Notes: generated from the sequence alone by a model not told the origin. A DNA stretch of 64,000 nt from Haloarchaeobius amylolyticus (GCF_026616195.1 NZ_JANHDH010000001.1:2294001-2358000), one strand, 5' to 3'. Positions 25,708 through 35,182 are shown, counted from the stretch's first letter. A program made the numbers and translations.

Positions 25708-26985
25708 ATGACACTCCTCCGGAACCACTCGTTCGCCCGGCTGTTCGCCGGGCGGCTGGTGACGAACATGGGCGACAGCCTCTACTTCGTCGCCGCGATG
25801 TGGCTCGTCTACGACCTCACGGGCAACGAGTTCTACTCGGGGCTGGCCGGCTTCCTCACCCTCGCGCCGAGCGCGTTCCAGGCGTTCGCCGGCCCCCTCG
25901 TCGACCGCTGGGACCTCCGCCGGCTCCTCGTCGGCACCCAGCTCGTCCAGGCCGTGCTCATCCTCGCGGTCCCGGTCGCCCACGCCCTCGGTCTGCTCAC
26001 GGTCTGGGTCGTCCTCGTCGTGATGCCCCTGCTCTCGCTGCTCAACCAGCTGGTCTACCCGGCCGAGTCCGCGGCGCTGCCCCGCGTGGTCGAGAAGGAC
26101 GAACTGGTGCAGGCGAACTCCCTGTTCGCGATGGCCTACCAGGGCGTCGACGCGGTGTTCAACGCGCTCGGCGGCCTGCTGGTCGCGGCCTTCGGGGCGG
26201 TCGCCATCTTCGTGTTCGACTCGGTGACGTTCCTCGCGGCGGCCCTGCTGTTCGCGTCGGTCCGGCTGCCCGCGGCGGACGGCCCAGCCGAGGCGTCGAC
26301 CGCCGCGGCCGACAGCGACGCGGTCGCCGACGGCCTCGTCACCGACGGCGGGGCTGGCGCGGAGCGCGGCTACCTCGCGGAGTTGCGCGAGGGGTTCGCG
26401 TTCGTCCGGGGGACCATCCTGCTCACGATGCTCGGCGGCTCGCTCGTCATCAACTTCACCTTCGGCGCGACCATCGCGGCGATGCCCGCCTACGGGGACC
26501 TGCTCGGCGGCGCGGGGGCCTACGGGCTCCTGATGGCCGGCCTCGGCGTCGGGATGCTCGTCGGCTCGCTGCTGGCTGGCCGGTTCGGCGACCGGGCGTT
26601 CGGCCGGCTGACCATCGCCTCGATGGCGGCCGCGGGCGTGCTCTGGACCGTCGCCATCTGGCTCGCCTGGACCCCCGCGACGGTCGCGCTGGTGGCGGTC
26701 GCACTCGTCCCGACGGGCATCACGAACGTCCTCATCGTCTCGATGGTGCAGTCGCTGGTGCCCGAGCACCTGCTCGGCCGCGTGATGGCGGTCACCGGCA
26801 GCGCCTCGGCGGTCGCGACGCCCTTCGGAGCGCTCGCCGGCGGGGCGCTGGCAGCCGCGTTCGGGCCGGCGATGGTCATGTCGATGGCCGGGGGTGGGTT
26901 CCTGTTCCTCGCCGCCTACGTCGCGGCCGTCCCCAGCCTCCGCCGGATGCCGGCGGTCGGCGACGTGGAGACGCTGGCGGCCTGA
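25708..26985 (+). CDS. MFS exporter, copy 1
   Basis: The 425-residue transporter has about 12 membrane helices. The N-terminal half contains FAGRLVTNMGDSLYFVAAMWLVYDLTG and the loop PLVDRWDLRRLLVGTQ, the pattern of the DHA3-like macrolide/drug efflux group of the major facilitator superfamily. The central cytoplasmic loop is Ala/Asp-rich, about residues 190-220. It would export a hydrophobic compound using a proton or ion gradient; the substrate is unknown. It is close to the exporter at 27998 in the first 180 residues, so the two arose by duplication. The start lies about 27 bp after a TATA-like ACTTATC. Confidence 0.85.
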   Translation: MTLLRNHSFARLFAGRLVTNMGDSLYFVAAMWLVYDLTGNEFYSGLAGFLTLAPSAFQAFAGPLVDRWDLRRLLVGTQLVQAVLILAVPVAHALGLLTVWVVLVVMPLLSLLNQLVYPAESAALPRVVEKDELVQANSLFAMAYQGVDAVFNALGGLLVAAFGAVAIFVFDSVTFLAAALLFASVRLPAADGPAEASTAAADSDAVADGLVTDGGAGAERGYLAELREGFAFVRGTILLTMLGGSLVINFTFGATIAAMPAYGDLLGGAGAYGLLMAGLGVGMLVGSLLAGRFGDRAFGRLTIASMAAAGVLWTVAIWLAWTPATVALVAVALVPTGITNVLIVSMVQSLVPEHLLGRVMAVTGSASAVATPFGALAGGALAAAFGPAMVMSMAGGGFLFLAAYVAAVPSLRRMPAVGDVETLAA

Positions 26986-27035
26986 CCGGGCAGACAGGCG
27001 ACACACCCAAGCGGTCTCCCATCGGTGTCTCACGC

Positions 27036-27908
27036 ATGGACGACGATGCAGCCACGCGTGCCCCCGAGGAGGCCTTCGGGCTGGTGGCGAACGAGACGCG
27101 ACTCGCCATCCTCCGGGCGCTCTGGGAGGCCGACGACCAGGTGCTCTCGTTCTCCGAACTCCGGGACGCGGTCGGCGTCAGGGACACCGGCCAGTTCAAC
27201 TACCACCTCGGCAAACTGGTCGGCACCTTCGTCGACAGGGTCGAGCCGGGGGAGGACGGGGGGTCGAACGCCGGGTACGAGCTCCGGTTCGCCGGGTTGA
27301 CCCTGCTCGGGGCCGTCCTCTCGGGTGTCTACACCCGCGAGACCGAGGTCGGGCCGGTCCCCATCGACCTCGAGTGTCTCGAGTGCGGCGGCCCCCTGTC
27401 GGCCCGGTACGAGCACGGCGAAGCCTGCATCGACTGCGACGACTGCGGCGAGCAGTTCATGGGGTACGGCGTCCCCTCGGGCGTCGTCGAGGGCCGCGAC
27501 CCCGACCGCCTCCCGGAGATCTTCACCAGCTACCTCTACACGGTGATGACACAGGTCTCGACCGGGTTCTGTCCCGTCTGTACCGGCCGCATCTGGGGCT
27601 CGGTGTTCGAGAAGGAGGACCGCGGCTACTACGCGCGCTACACCTGCGACCGGTGCGGCCTCGAACTCACCTCGTTCCTCGGTGGGGCGGTCCTGACCCA
27701 CCCGGTCGTCGTCGGCTTCCTCGCGGACCACGGCATCGACATCCGGACGGAACCGTTCTGGCAGTTCGACTGGTTCGACGCGGAGAACGCCACGGTCACG
27801 ACCGAGGACCCCCTGCGCGTCGACGTCACGTTCGCCATCGACGACGAGCGACTGATTCTCACGCTGGACGAGTCGCTCGCCGTGGTCGAGACGCACCGGG
27901 AAACGTAG
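27036..27908 (+). CDS. ArsR-like winged-helix regulator with zinc ribbons, copy 2
   Basis: The 290-residue protein is paralogous to the regulator at 24679: NETRLAILRALWE, FSELRDAVGVRDTGQFNYHLGKL and the cysteine knuckles CLECGG, CDDCGE, CPVCTG and CDRCGL align. The Gly-Gln-Phe-Asn-Tyr-His recognition helix region is the same in both, so the two may recognise similar operators. It starts 50 bp after the first exporter stops and may be partly co-transcribed with it. It is followed by an operator-like repeat and the second exporter. Confidence 0.8.
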   Translation: MDDDAATRAPEEAFGLVANETRLAILRALWEADDQVLSFSELRDAVGVRDTGQFNYHLGKLVGTFVDRVEPGEDGGSNAGYELRFAGLTLLGAVLSGVYTRETEVGPVPIDLECLECGGPLSARYEHGEACIDCDDCGEQFMGYGVPSGVVEGRDPDRLPEIFTSYLYTVMTQVSTGFCPVCTGRIWGSVFEKEDRGYYARYTCDRCGLELTSFLGGAVLTHPVVVGFLADHGIDIRTEPFWQFDWFDAENATVTTEDPLRVDVTFAIDDERLILTLDESLAVVETHRET

Positions 27909-27930
27909 GAGAAGTTACAGAAGAGAACAT

Positions 27931-27950
27931 CTGTATCGCACCATACAGAA
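27931..27950. promoter_or_regulatory. Inverted repeat TCTGTAT-N6-ATACAGA before exporter 2
   Basis: Perfect seven-base arms lie upstream of a TATA-like CCTATATGG (27965-27973), itself about 28 bp before ATG 27998. A weaker ACAGA-N8-TCTGT overlaps it on the left (27918-27935). The shared ACAGA/TCTGT half-site links it to the repeats before exporter 1. Confidence 0.55.
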
Positions 27951-27997
27951 ATGTAATTCTGATTACCTATATGGGCGTGGCGGACGGGCGTACAGGT

Positions 27998-29350
27998 ATG
28001 CGAACGCTCTTCCGGAACCGCGACTTCGCCCGGCTGTTCGCCGGGCGGGTCGTCACGAACGTCGGCGACAGCCTCTACTTCGTCGCCGCGATGTGGCTCG
28101 TCTACGAACTGACGGGCAACGCGGCCTACTCGGGTATCGCCGGGTTCCTCGTCCTCGCACCGGGTGCCCTCCAGGCCTTCGCCGGCCCCCTCGTCGACCG
28201 CTGGAACATCCGCCGGCTCCTCGTCGGGACCCAGCTGGTCCAGGGCGTCGTCATCGCCGCGCTCCCGGTCGCCGACCACCTCGGCTACCTCTCGGTCTGG
28301 CTCGTCCTGACCGTGATGCCCCTGCTCTCGCTGCTCAACCAGCTGGTCTACCCGGCGCAGTCGGCGGCCCTGCCCCGCATCGTCGAGAAGGACGAACTCG
28401 TGCAGGCGAACTCGCTGTTCTCGCTGGCCTACCAGGGGAGCGACTCGGTCGCCAACGCGCTCGGGGGCGTCCTCATCGCGGTTGTCGGCGCGACGACCCT
28501 GTTCGTCGTCGACTCCGTGACCTTCGCGGCGGCGGCCCTGCTGTTCGCCACGGTGACCATCCCGCCCGCCGAGGCCGCCGAAACCAGCGATGCCGGCGAG
28601 CGTGAGGCCGACACCCTGGCGTCCGAGGCCGGCGAGCCCGGGGAGGACGGCCCCGCCAGCCCGGCCGTCACGGACGGGGGCGAGGACGACGACAGCACGG
28701 AACCGGGGTACTTCGACGACCTCCGCGAGGGGCTCGCGTACATCCGCGGGACGGTCCTCGTCCCGGTCGTCGCCGGGGCCGCGTTCGTCAACTTCGCGGC
28801 CGGCGGGTCCATCATCGCGGCGATGCCCGCCTTCGCGGACACCTTCGGCGGGGCCGGCGCCTACGGGTTCCTGATGGCCGCCGTCTCCGCGGGTTCGTTC
28901 GTCGGGGCCTTCGGGGCGAGCCGGGTCGACGACCGCGCCTTCGGCTGGACCTCCATCCTCGCGTTCGGCCTCGGGGGCTGCTTCTGGTTGCTCGGGGTCG
29001 CCGCGGCCGCCTACACCGGGAGCCTGCCCGCGACCGTGGCCCTGTTCGCCCTCTCGTTCGTCCCCATCGGGGTCAGCAACGTGTTGCTCTCCTCGATGGT
29101 CCAGTCGGTGGTCCCCGAACACCTGCTCGGCCGCGTCTCCGGGGTCCTCGGCAGCGCCGCCTCGGTCTCCATCCCGTTCGGGGCGCTCTTCGGCGGGACG
29201 CTGACCGAGGCCGCCGGCCCCTTCGTCCTCTTCGTGGCCGGCGGGGTCGGCCTGCTGGTGCTCGCGCTGTACTGGACCGCCAACGCGGGCCTGCGCGAGC
29301 TGCCGGCGGTCGGGGACATCCAGACGTTCTCGACGGCCGGCGCCGAGTGA
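27998..29350 (+). CDS. MFS exporter, copy 2
   Basis: The 450-residue paralogue of the exporter at 25708 has 12 predicted helices with the same FAGRVVTNVGDSLYFVAAMWLVYELTG start and PLVDRWNIRRLLVGTQ loop. The middle loop is longer and strongly acidic (about residues 190-240). Strong similarity over the first half and in the PEHLLGRV segment near the end shows common origin with copy 1. ATG 27998 fits the promoter. The two regulator/exporter pairs are in the same order and direction, so the 2.3-kb unit was duplicated in tandem and then diverged. Confidence 0.85.
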   Translation: MRTLFRNRDFARLFAGRVVTNVGDSLYFVAAMWLVYELTGNAAYSGIAGFLVLAPGALQAFAGPLVDRWNIRRLLVGTQLVQGVVIAALPVADHLGYLSVWLVLTVMPLLSLLNQLVYPAQSAALPRIVEKDELVQANSLFSLAYQGSDSVANALGGVLIAVVGATTLFVVDSVTFAAAALLFATVTIPPAEAAETSDAGEREADTLASEAGEPGEDGPASPAVTDGGEDDDSTEPGYFDDLREGLAYIRGTVLVPVVAGAAFVNFAAGGSIIAAMPAFADTFGGAGAYGFLMAAVSAGSFVGAFGASRVDDRAFGWTSILAFGLGGCFWLLGVAAAAYTGSLPATVALFALSFVPIGVSNVLLSSMVQSVVPEHLLGRVSGVLGSAASVSIPFGALFGGTLTEAAGPFVLFVAGGVGLLVLALYWTANAGLRELPAVGDIQTFSTAGAE

Positions 29351-29526
29351 GTTCTCGGCGCCTCGGCCCGGCACACGCCCCCCGCCTCGGCCCGCCAAGC
29401 GACCCCCGCCTCGACCTGCCCTGCACTCCCCCGTACCGGCCCGCCAGCACCCCGATTTCGTGCGGGCCAGAGACACGGTACCGCGACTGCCGAAGCCTTA
29501 AACCGCCGGGAGACATAGCGTCGGCC

Positions 29527-30081
29527 ATGCAGCACGTGAAGATTCCGCAGGACCGCATCGGCGTGCTGATCGGTGAAGGTGGCGAGACGATGCGACGGAT
29601 CGAGAACCGGGCCGGTGTCAGACTCGACATCGACTCCGAGAACGGCTCCGTCGCCATCGAGCAGGTGGGTGACCCCATCGACGCGCTGAAGGGCCCGGAC
29701 ATCGTCCAGGCCATCGGCCGCGGCTTCCCGCCCGAGGACGCGCTGTCGTTGCTCGACGACGAGATGCGCATGTTCGACCTCATCGACATCGACGCTGCCG
29801 CGCGGAACAAGCGAGACCTGAAGCGAAAGAAGGGCCGACTCATCGGCGAGAACGGTCGGACCCGCGAACTGATGGAGGAACTCACCGGCTCCAGCGTCGT
29901 CATCTACGGCTCGACGATGGGCGTCATCGGCGACCCGGAGCAGGTGCAGATCGTCCGGGAGGCCGCCGAACGCCTCCTCGACGGCGCACCCCACGGCTCG
30001 GTGTACTCGTTCCTCGAACGCAAGCACAACGAACTGAAGCGCAAGGGCATGAACTTCCACCGGTACCCCGGTGGGACCTGA
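29527..30081 (+). CDS. KH-domain RNA-binding protein, Pno1/Dim2-like
   Basis: The 184-residue protein has two KH domains with RNA-binding loops LIGEGGETMRRIE near residue 15 and LIGENGRTRELME near residue 105. This architecture matches archaeal homologues of eukaryotic Pno1/Dim2, which take part in small-subunit rRNA processing and work with Rio1. The N-terminus MQHVKIPQDRIG confirms ATG 29527. CCTTAAACC about 28 bp before it is a TATA candidate. It is separated from rio1 by 6.4 kb of unrelated genes here. Confidence 0.92.
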   Translation: MQHVKIPQDRIGVLIGEGGETMRRIENRAGVRLDIDSENGSVAIEQVGDPIDALKGPDIVQAIGRGFPPEDALSLLDDEMRMFDLIDIDAAARNKRDLKRKKGRLIGENGRTRELMEELTGSSVVIYGSTMGVIGDPEQVQIVREAAERLLDGAPHGSVYSFLERKHNELKRKGMNFHRYPGGT

Positions 30082-30288
30082 GTCCGGTCGTCCCGTCGCT
30101 TCGACGCCACCGAAACCGCACGACTGCACGCCGTTTTCGCGGTCTTCCCGTCCACGCTCCGAGACGCATCGCCGGATTTCGGCCGGACTCGGCGCTGTCG
30201 CACGGTGGTATATAAACGTAGTGTGTGTCTCTGTCCCACACGGCTCGTCTCGGCCTCCTGACGCGGATGTAGCAACCGTCACAGAAAG

Positions 30289-30298
30289 CTTTATGTAG
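30289..30298 (+). promoter_or_regulatory. TATA-like element of the thermosome gene
   Basis: CTTTATGTAG lies 27-36 bp before ATG 30325, preceded by AGAAAG. A strong promoter is expected for a heat-responsive chaperonin; no CGAA-type element was seen with certainty. Confidence 0.45.
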
Positions 30299-30324
30299 AA
30301 TCACATTCAATCCATCGAGTGACC

Positions 30325-32013
30325 ATGGCACAACAGATGGGCGGTCAGCCCCTTATCGTTCTCTCGGAGGACAGCCAGCGAACGTCCGGACGTGACGCGC
30401 AGTCGATGAACATCACGGCCGGCAAGGCCGTCGCCGAGTCCGTACGGACCACACTCGGTCCGAAAGGGATGGACAAGATGCTCGTCGACTCCACCGGCGA
30501 GGTCGTCGTCACGAACGACGGCGTCACCATCCTGAAGGAGATGGACATCGAGCACCCGGCGGCCAACATGATCGTCGAGGTCGCTCAGACCCAGGAGGAC
30601 GAGGTCGGTGACGGCACCACCTCCGCCGTCGTCGTCTCCGGTGAACTCCTGAAGAAGGCCGAGGACCTCCTCGAGCAGGACGTCCACGCGACGACCATCG
30701 CGAACGGGTACCGCCAGGCCGCCGAGAAGGCCAAGGAAGTGCTCGCCGACTCCGCCATCGACGTCGACGCGGACGACCGCGAGTACCTCGAGAAGATCGC
30801 GGCGACCGCGATGACCGGCAAGGGCGCCGAGTCCGCGAAGGACATCCTCGCGGAGATCGTCGTCGACGCGGTCCTGGCCGTCCAGGACGAGGACGGTGTC
30901 GACGCCGACAACATCAAGATCGAGAAGGTCGTCGGCGGTTCCACCGAGAACTCCGAGCTCGTCGACGGCGTCCTCCTCGACAAGACGCGCGTCCACGACA
31001 ACATGCCCTTCTTCGTCGAGGACGCCAACGTCGCCGTCCTCGACGACGCCCTCGAAGTGCGTGAGACCGAGATCGACGCCGAGGTCAACGTCACCGACCC
31101 CGACCAGCTCCAGCAGTTCCTCGACCAGGAGGAGAAGCAGCTGAAGGAGATGGTCGACAACCTCGTCGAGGCCGGCGCCGACGCCGTCTTCGTCACCGAC
31201 GGCATCGACGACATGGCCCAGCACTACCTCGCGAAGGAGGGCATCCTGGCCGTCCGCCGCGTCAAGGACTCCGACGCGAAGCGCATCGCCCGTGCCACGG
31301 GCGCTCGCGTCGTCTCCAGCGTCGACGACATCGAGGCCGACGACCTCGGCTTCGCCGGCAACATCAGCCAGCAGGACGTCGGCGGCTCCGAGCAGATCCT
31401 CGTCGAGGACGTCGAGGACGCCAAGTCCGTCACGCTCCTCCTCCGCGGCGGCACCGAGCACGTCGTCGACGAGGTCGAGCGTGCCATCGACGACTCGCTG
31501 GGCGTGGTCCGCACGACCATCGAGGACGGCACCGTCCTCCCCGGCGGCGGCGCACCCGAGGTCGAGCTCGCGCTCGCACTCCGTGACTTCGCCGACTCCG
31601 TCGGCGGCCGCGAGCAGCTCGCCGTCGAGGCGTTCGCCGACGCGCTCGAGGTCATCCCGCGCACCCTCGCCGAGAACGCGGGGCTGGACTCCATCGACAG
31701 CCTCGTCGAGCTGCGCTCGCGCCACGACGGCGGCGAGTACGCTGCCGGCCTGGACGCCTACACCGGCGACGTCATCGACATGGAAGAGGAAGGCGTCGTC
31801 GAGCCGCGCCGCGTGAAGAGCCAGGCCATCGAGTCCGCCACCGAGGCGGCCGTCATGCTCCTGCGCATCGACGACGTCATCGCCGCGGGCGACCTCTCCG
31901 GCGGTCAGGTCGACCCCGACGACGGTGGCGACGCAGGCGGCCCGCCGGCCGGCGGCATGGGCGGCGGTATGGGCGGCATGGGCGGTATGGGCGGCATGGG
32001 CGGTGCGATGTGA
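30325..32013 (+). CDS. Thermosome (group II chaperonin) subunit
   Basis: This 562-residue chaperonin subunit folds proteins in an ATP-driven double ring. ATP-binding and hydrolysis motifs are visible: [30 protein letters not shown] near residue 91 and [12 protein letters not shown] near residue 410. It ends in a Gly/Met-rich repeat tail (GGMGG units) that is characteristic of haloarchaeal Cct subunits. It has the best codon adaptation impression in the window (repeated cgc, gac, gag), which fits high expression. It follows the KH gene after 243 bp, the order I recall from other haloarchaea. Confidence 0.96.
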   Translation: MAQQMGGQPLIVLSEDSQRTSGRDAQSMNITAGKAVAESVRTTLGPKGMDKMLVDSTGEVVVTNDGVTILKEMDIEHPAANMIVEVAQTQEDEVGDGTTSAVVVSGELLKKAEDLLEQDVHATTIANGYRQAAEKAKEVLADSAIDVDADDREYLEKIAATAMTGKGAESAKDILAEIVVDAVLAVQDEDGVDADNIKIEKVVGGSTENSELVDGVLLDKTRVHDNMPFFVEDANVAVLDDALEVRETEIDAEVNVTDPDQLQQFLDQEEKQLKEMVDNLVEAGADAVFVTDGIDDMAQHYLAKEGILAVRRVKDSDAKRIARATGARVVSSVDDIEADDLGFAGNISQQDVGGSEQILVEDVEDAKSVTLLLRGGTEHVVDEVERAIDDSLGVVRTTIEDGTVLPGGGAPEVELALALRDFADSVGGREQLAVEAFADALEVIPRTLAENAGLDSIDSLVELRSRHDGGEYAAGLDAYTGDVIDMEEEGVVEPRRVKSQAIESATEAAVMLLRIDDVIAAGDLSGGQVDPDDGGDAGGPPAGGMGGGMGGMGGMGGMGGAM

Positions 32014-32124
32014 AGCCCGTCTAGGTAGCACATTCCCCACCCCACTGCACCCGACCCCCGAACCGCCAGCTGACCGACGCACTTCTTTCGACGCTGTCCC
32101 GTAGCTGCAGCACCCCGAGCTGAC

Positions 32125-32144
32125 GCTGAAAGCGATATTTCAGC
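32125..32144. repeat. Inverted repeat GCTGAAA-N6-TTTCAGC
   Basis: Perfect seven-base arms lie upstream of AGTACTTACC (32152-32161), a TATA-like element about 28 bp before ATG 32185. The position suggests an operator for the lipoprotein gene rather than a terminator of the thermosome gene. Confidence 0.45.
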
Positions 32145-32184
32145 CAGTAGAAAGTACTTACCAGTCTGCTCGTTCTGTCCGAGT

Positions 32185-33072
32185 ATGCGCCGCCGTGCCT
32201 TCCTCGCGTCCCTCGGAACCGCCGTCGCGACCGCCGGCTGCCTCGCCGGGGGCGACTCGCCGGGGACCGACGACCGGACGCCGACCACGGGAACCGACCC
32301 GACGACCACCCCGCCCGGGACCGACCGGCCGCCGGCCCCGTTCACCGACACGCTCACCGTCGGGGACACGACGCTCCGGTTCGCCGGGCCGGTCGTCCAG
32401 CACTCGTACTTCCGGCTCACGACGCCGGACTCGATGGCGGTCGAGGTCGCCGACGGGCAGTTCTGCTTCGTCGGTGTCGCCGTCGAGGACGGGTCGCCCC
32501 CCGACCCGGACGCCTTCGCCCTCGTCGTCGGCGAGGAGACGTACGACCTCGGAACCGAACTCGGCGAGCGCGTCCCCTACAGCGTCCCCGTCGCGGCCGG
32601 GGACGGGCGGCCCTACCGGACCGACGAGGGCGCCGGCTGGGTCGCCGCCGACGTGCCCGCGCCCATCGACGAGGCCGAGCCACTGCTCCGGGTGTCGGTC
32701 GGGGAGGAGACGCACGACGTCACGCTCCCCGGGCACGCCGCGGACACGCTGGGCGACCCGGCGCCCGCGTTCACGTTCGGTGAGGTCTCGGCGCCCGAGT
32801 CCGTCGCCGCCGACGAGCCGATTCCGGTCGAGGTTCCCGTCACGAACGAGGGCGACGGCCCCGGGACGGCCCGGGTCGTCGTGAACGAGACGGGACCGAT
32901 GTACGCGCCACACCAGCTGGAGACGGCGCTCGACCCCGGCGCGTCGGAGACGCTGACCGGCTCCATCGACACCCACATGAACGCCGGTGACGGTACCGGG
33001 ACGGTCAGTTTCACCGTCCTCGCGCCCGGGCTGGAGTCGAGCCACAGCGTCACCATCACGGGGTCGGCCTGA
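32185..33072 (+). CDS. Tat-exported lipoprotein, copy 1
   Basis: The 295-residue protein starts MRRRAFLASLGTAVATAGC, a twin-arginine signal with lipobox, so it is exported folded and anchored by a lipid. A Thr/Pro/Asp-rich linker follows. The rest looks like two beta-sandwich domains; the C-terminal one (PIPVEVPVTNEGDGPGTARVVV) resembles CARDB-like adhesion domains. It is paralogous to the next gene: both share PVVQHSYF/AVQDSYF, the SGWVG/GAGWVA segment and the C-terminal sandwich. Function unknown. Confidence 0.7.
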   Translation: MRRRAFLASLGTAVATAGCLAGGDSPGTDDRTPTTGTDPTTTPPGTDRPPAPFTDTLTVGDTTLRFAGPVVQHSYFRLTTPDSMAVEVADGQFCFVGVAVEDGSPPDPDAFALVVGEETYDLGTELGERVPYSVPVAAGDGRPYRTDEGAGWVAADVPAPIDEAEPLLRVSVGEETHDVTLPGHAADTLGDPAPAFTFGEVSAPESVAADEPIPVEVPVTNEGDGPGTARVVVNETGPMYAPHQLETALDPGASETLTGSIDTHMNAGDGTGTVSFTVLAPGLESSHSVTITGSA

Positions 33073-33110
33073 CCGATGGCCGCCATGACACGTTCGCGCG
33101 TCCGCCCCGG

Positions 33111-33143
33111 GACAGCAGCCTCGCAGGTTCGCGGCCTGCTGTC
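33111..33143. repeat. Inverted repeat GACAGCAG/CTGCTGTC
   Basis: Eight-base perfect arms with a 17-base loop lie in the gap between the two lipoprotein genes. No T tract follows, so terminator function is uncertain. Confidence 0.35.
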
Positions 33144-33241
33144 GGCGGTCCGTGCTCGAGAGGCCGTCTGCCGGACGTTCACGGAACCGAGAGAGTCGAG
33201 GATGTACAAAGCATTTACCCGTGCTTCCAGATAGCCCACTC

Positions 33242-34090
33242 GTGCAACGCCGCCGTACATATCTCGCCGCAATCGGGACATCGATTGCGACTGCTGGCTG
33301 TTTCGGCTTCGGAGACTCCGACGGAGAGACCGACGGGACCACCCCCCACCCTACCGACACCCCCTCGGGCCCGTCCGTCACCGCGTTCGGCGACCCGCTT
33401 ACCGCCGGGCGGGCGTCGGTGACGCTCTCCAAACCCGCCGTCCAGGACTCGTACTTCGCCCGCCTCTCGGAGAACGCCGCGGGCGTGATGGCCATCGAGG
33501 GGAAACGGTTCCTCTTCGTCAACGTCGAGTCGACGGGCGACACCGACCCGAAGCTCGAGGACATCCGGTTCGAGGCGGGCGACTACTCGGCCCGCGCCTG
33601 GACCGCCTACGAGTCGATCGCGGCCGCCGTCGACCCCACGGGTGAGGCCCCCTACACCCCGGAGAACGGCAGCGGCTGGGTCGGGTTCGCCGTCCCGGCG
33701 CCGCTCGAGGAGGACCACCTCATCACCCTGTCGGTCGGCGGCCAGACCGCCCGGACGCGCCTCCCCGAGCAGGGCCGGGCCGCACTCGCACAGCAGATCG
33801 CCGCGTTCGAGGTCTCGAACTTCTCCGCGCCGGAGTCGGCCTCGCCGGGCGACACCATCACCGTCTCCGTGGACGTGAAGAACACGAACGGCACGGCGGG
33901 GACGTTCCAGGGCGTCGTGAACGGCCCGGACCCGAAGCTCTTCGAACTCGCCATGGACGCCGGCACCGAGCAGACGTGGTCGACCGAACTCACGGCGAAG
34001 GCGACCGACGAGGAGAACACCGAGATGGCCCTCGCGCTCCACGCCGTGGGCACCCGCGAACGAGCCACCGTCTCCCTCGGCGGGAACTGA
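33242..34090 (+). CDS. Tat-exported lipoprotein, copy 2
   Basis: The 282-residue paralogue of the preceding protein begins (as fMet from GTG) QRRRTYLAAIGTSIATAGC, a twin-arginine signal with lipobox. After a Thr/Pro linker it has a domain with PAVQDSYFARLSENAAGVM and a C-terminal sandwich with SVDVKNTNGTAGTF. GTG 33242 is supported by CATTTACC about 28 bp upstream, the TATA position for a leaderless message; the upstream Arg-rich part of the frame is not expected to be translated. Function unknown. Confidence 0.7.
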   Translation: MQRRRTYLAAIGTSIATAGCFGFGDSDGETDGTTPHPTDTPSGPSVTAFGDPLTAGRASVTLSKPAVQDSYFARLSENAAGVMAIEGKRFLFVNVESTGDTDPKLEDIRFEAGDYSARAWTAYESIAAAVDPTGEAPYTPENGSGWVGFAVPAPLEEDHLITLSVGGQTARTRLPEQGRAALAQQIAAFEVSNFSAPESASPGDTITVSVDVKNTNGTAGTFQGVVNGPDPKLFELAMDAGTEQTWSTELTAKATDEENTEMALALHAVGTRERATVSLGGN

Positions 34091-34149
34091 CCGGCCGGCC
34101 CCGGCGTCACCGATTCACATAAGTGGCCACCGGCAATATCTGCGGCATA

Positions 34150-35142
34150 ATGCAGACACTCCTCCTGAGCAGCGACGACGTCGACGAGAACGCACAGATG
34201 CCCGACGTCATCCGTGCGGTCGAACAGGCGTTCGCGGCCTACGAGCGCGGCGACGCCCAGATGCCCGCGAAGTCCTACATCGACCTGCCGCAGTACGACG
34301 GTGACTTCCGGTCGATGCCCGCCTACATGGAGGCCGAGACGTGGGCCGCCGCGGGCATCAAGTGGGTCAACGTCCACCCGAACAACCCCAGAGAGCACGA
34401 CCTGCCCACCGTCATGGGGACGATGATATACTCCGACCCGGAGACGGCCTTCCCGCTGGCCATCATGGACGGGACCGAACTCACGATGAAGCGGACCGGG
34501 GCGGCCGCGGCGGTCGCGACCGACCACCTCGCGGTCGCGGACGCCTCCTCGCTGGGTATCGTCGGTGCCGGCGTCCAGTCCTACACGCAACTCGACGCCA
34601 TCAGCCAGGTGCGGGACATCGATGAGGTCGTCGTCTCCGACGTGAGCGAGGAAGCCGTCCAGCGGTTCATCGACCGCTACGACGACGAGTTCGACGTCCG
34701 TGCCGGCTCCATCTCGGAGGCGGGCCACTGCGACGTGCTCTCGACGGTGACTCCGGTCGAAGACCCCATCGTCTCACCCGACGACCTCGGCGAGCACACC
34801 CACGTCAACGCGATGGGTGCCGACGCCGAGGGCAAGCACGAACTCGCCGACGAGGTGCTGTTGAACGCCAAGCTCGTCATCGACGACTACGACCAGACGA
34901 CCCACTCCGGCGAGATCAACGTCCCCTTCCACGCGGGCGTCCTCGGCGACGACGACATCTACGGCGAGATCGGCCAGATCGTCACGGGGAAGAAAGCCGG
35001 TCGCACCGCCGACGACGGGGTGACCGTCTTCGACTCGACGGGCCTCGCCATCCAGGACGTGGCGACCGCCCACGTCGTCTACGAGCACGCCGACGAGAAC
35101 GACAACGGGACGCCCTTCGACCTGCTCGGGCTCGGGAACTGA
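34150..35142 (+). CDS. Ornithine cyclodeaminase / archaeal alanine dehydrogenase family enzyme
   Basis: The 330-residue NAD-dependent enzyme of the mu-crystallin family has a substrate Lys-Arg region LTMKRTGAAAAVATDHLA and a nucleotide motif GIVGAGVQSYTQL near residue 140. Haloarchaeal members are mostly annotated as alanine dehydrogenase or ornithine cyclodeaminase and this sequence does not decide between them. ATG 34150 starts MQTLLLSS, the family's usual beginning; ATG 34123 would add nine residues. No amino-acid biosynthesis genes are next to it. Confidence 0.82.
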   Translation: MQTLLLSSDDVDENAQMPDVIRAVEQAFAAYERGDAQMPAKSYIDLPQYDGDFRSMPAYMEAETWAAAGIKWVNVHPNNPREHDLPTVMGTMIYSDPETAFPLAIMDGTELTMKRTGAAAAVATDHLAVADASSLGIVGAGVQSYTQLDAISQVRDIDEVVVSDVSEEAVQRFIDRYDDEFDVRAGSISEAGHCDVLSTVTPVEDPIVSPDDLGEHTHVNAMGADAEGKHELADEVLLNAKLVIDDYDQTTHSGEINVPFHAGVLGDDDIYGEIGQIVTGKKAGRTADDGVTVFDSTGLAIQDVATAHVVYEHADENDNGTPFDLLGLGN

Positions 35143-35182
35143 CCGTCAACTCGTCAGGCCGTCTCGCCGGGCCGCGTCGGTT

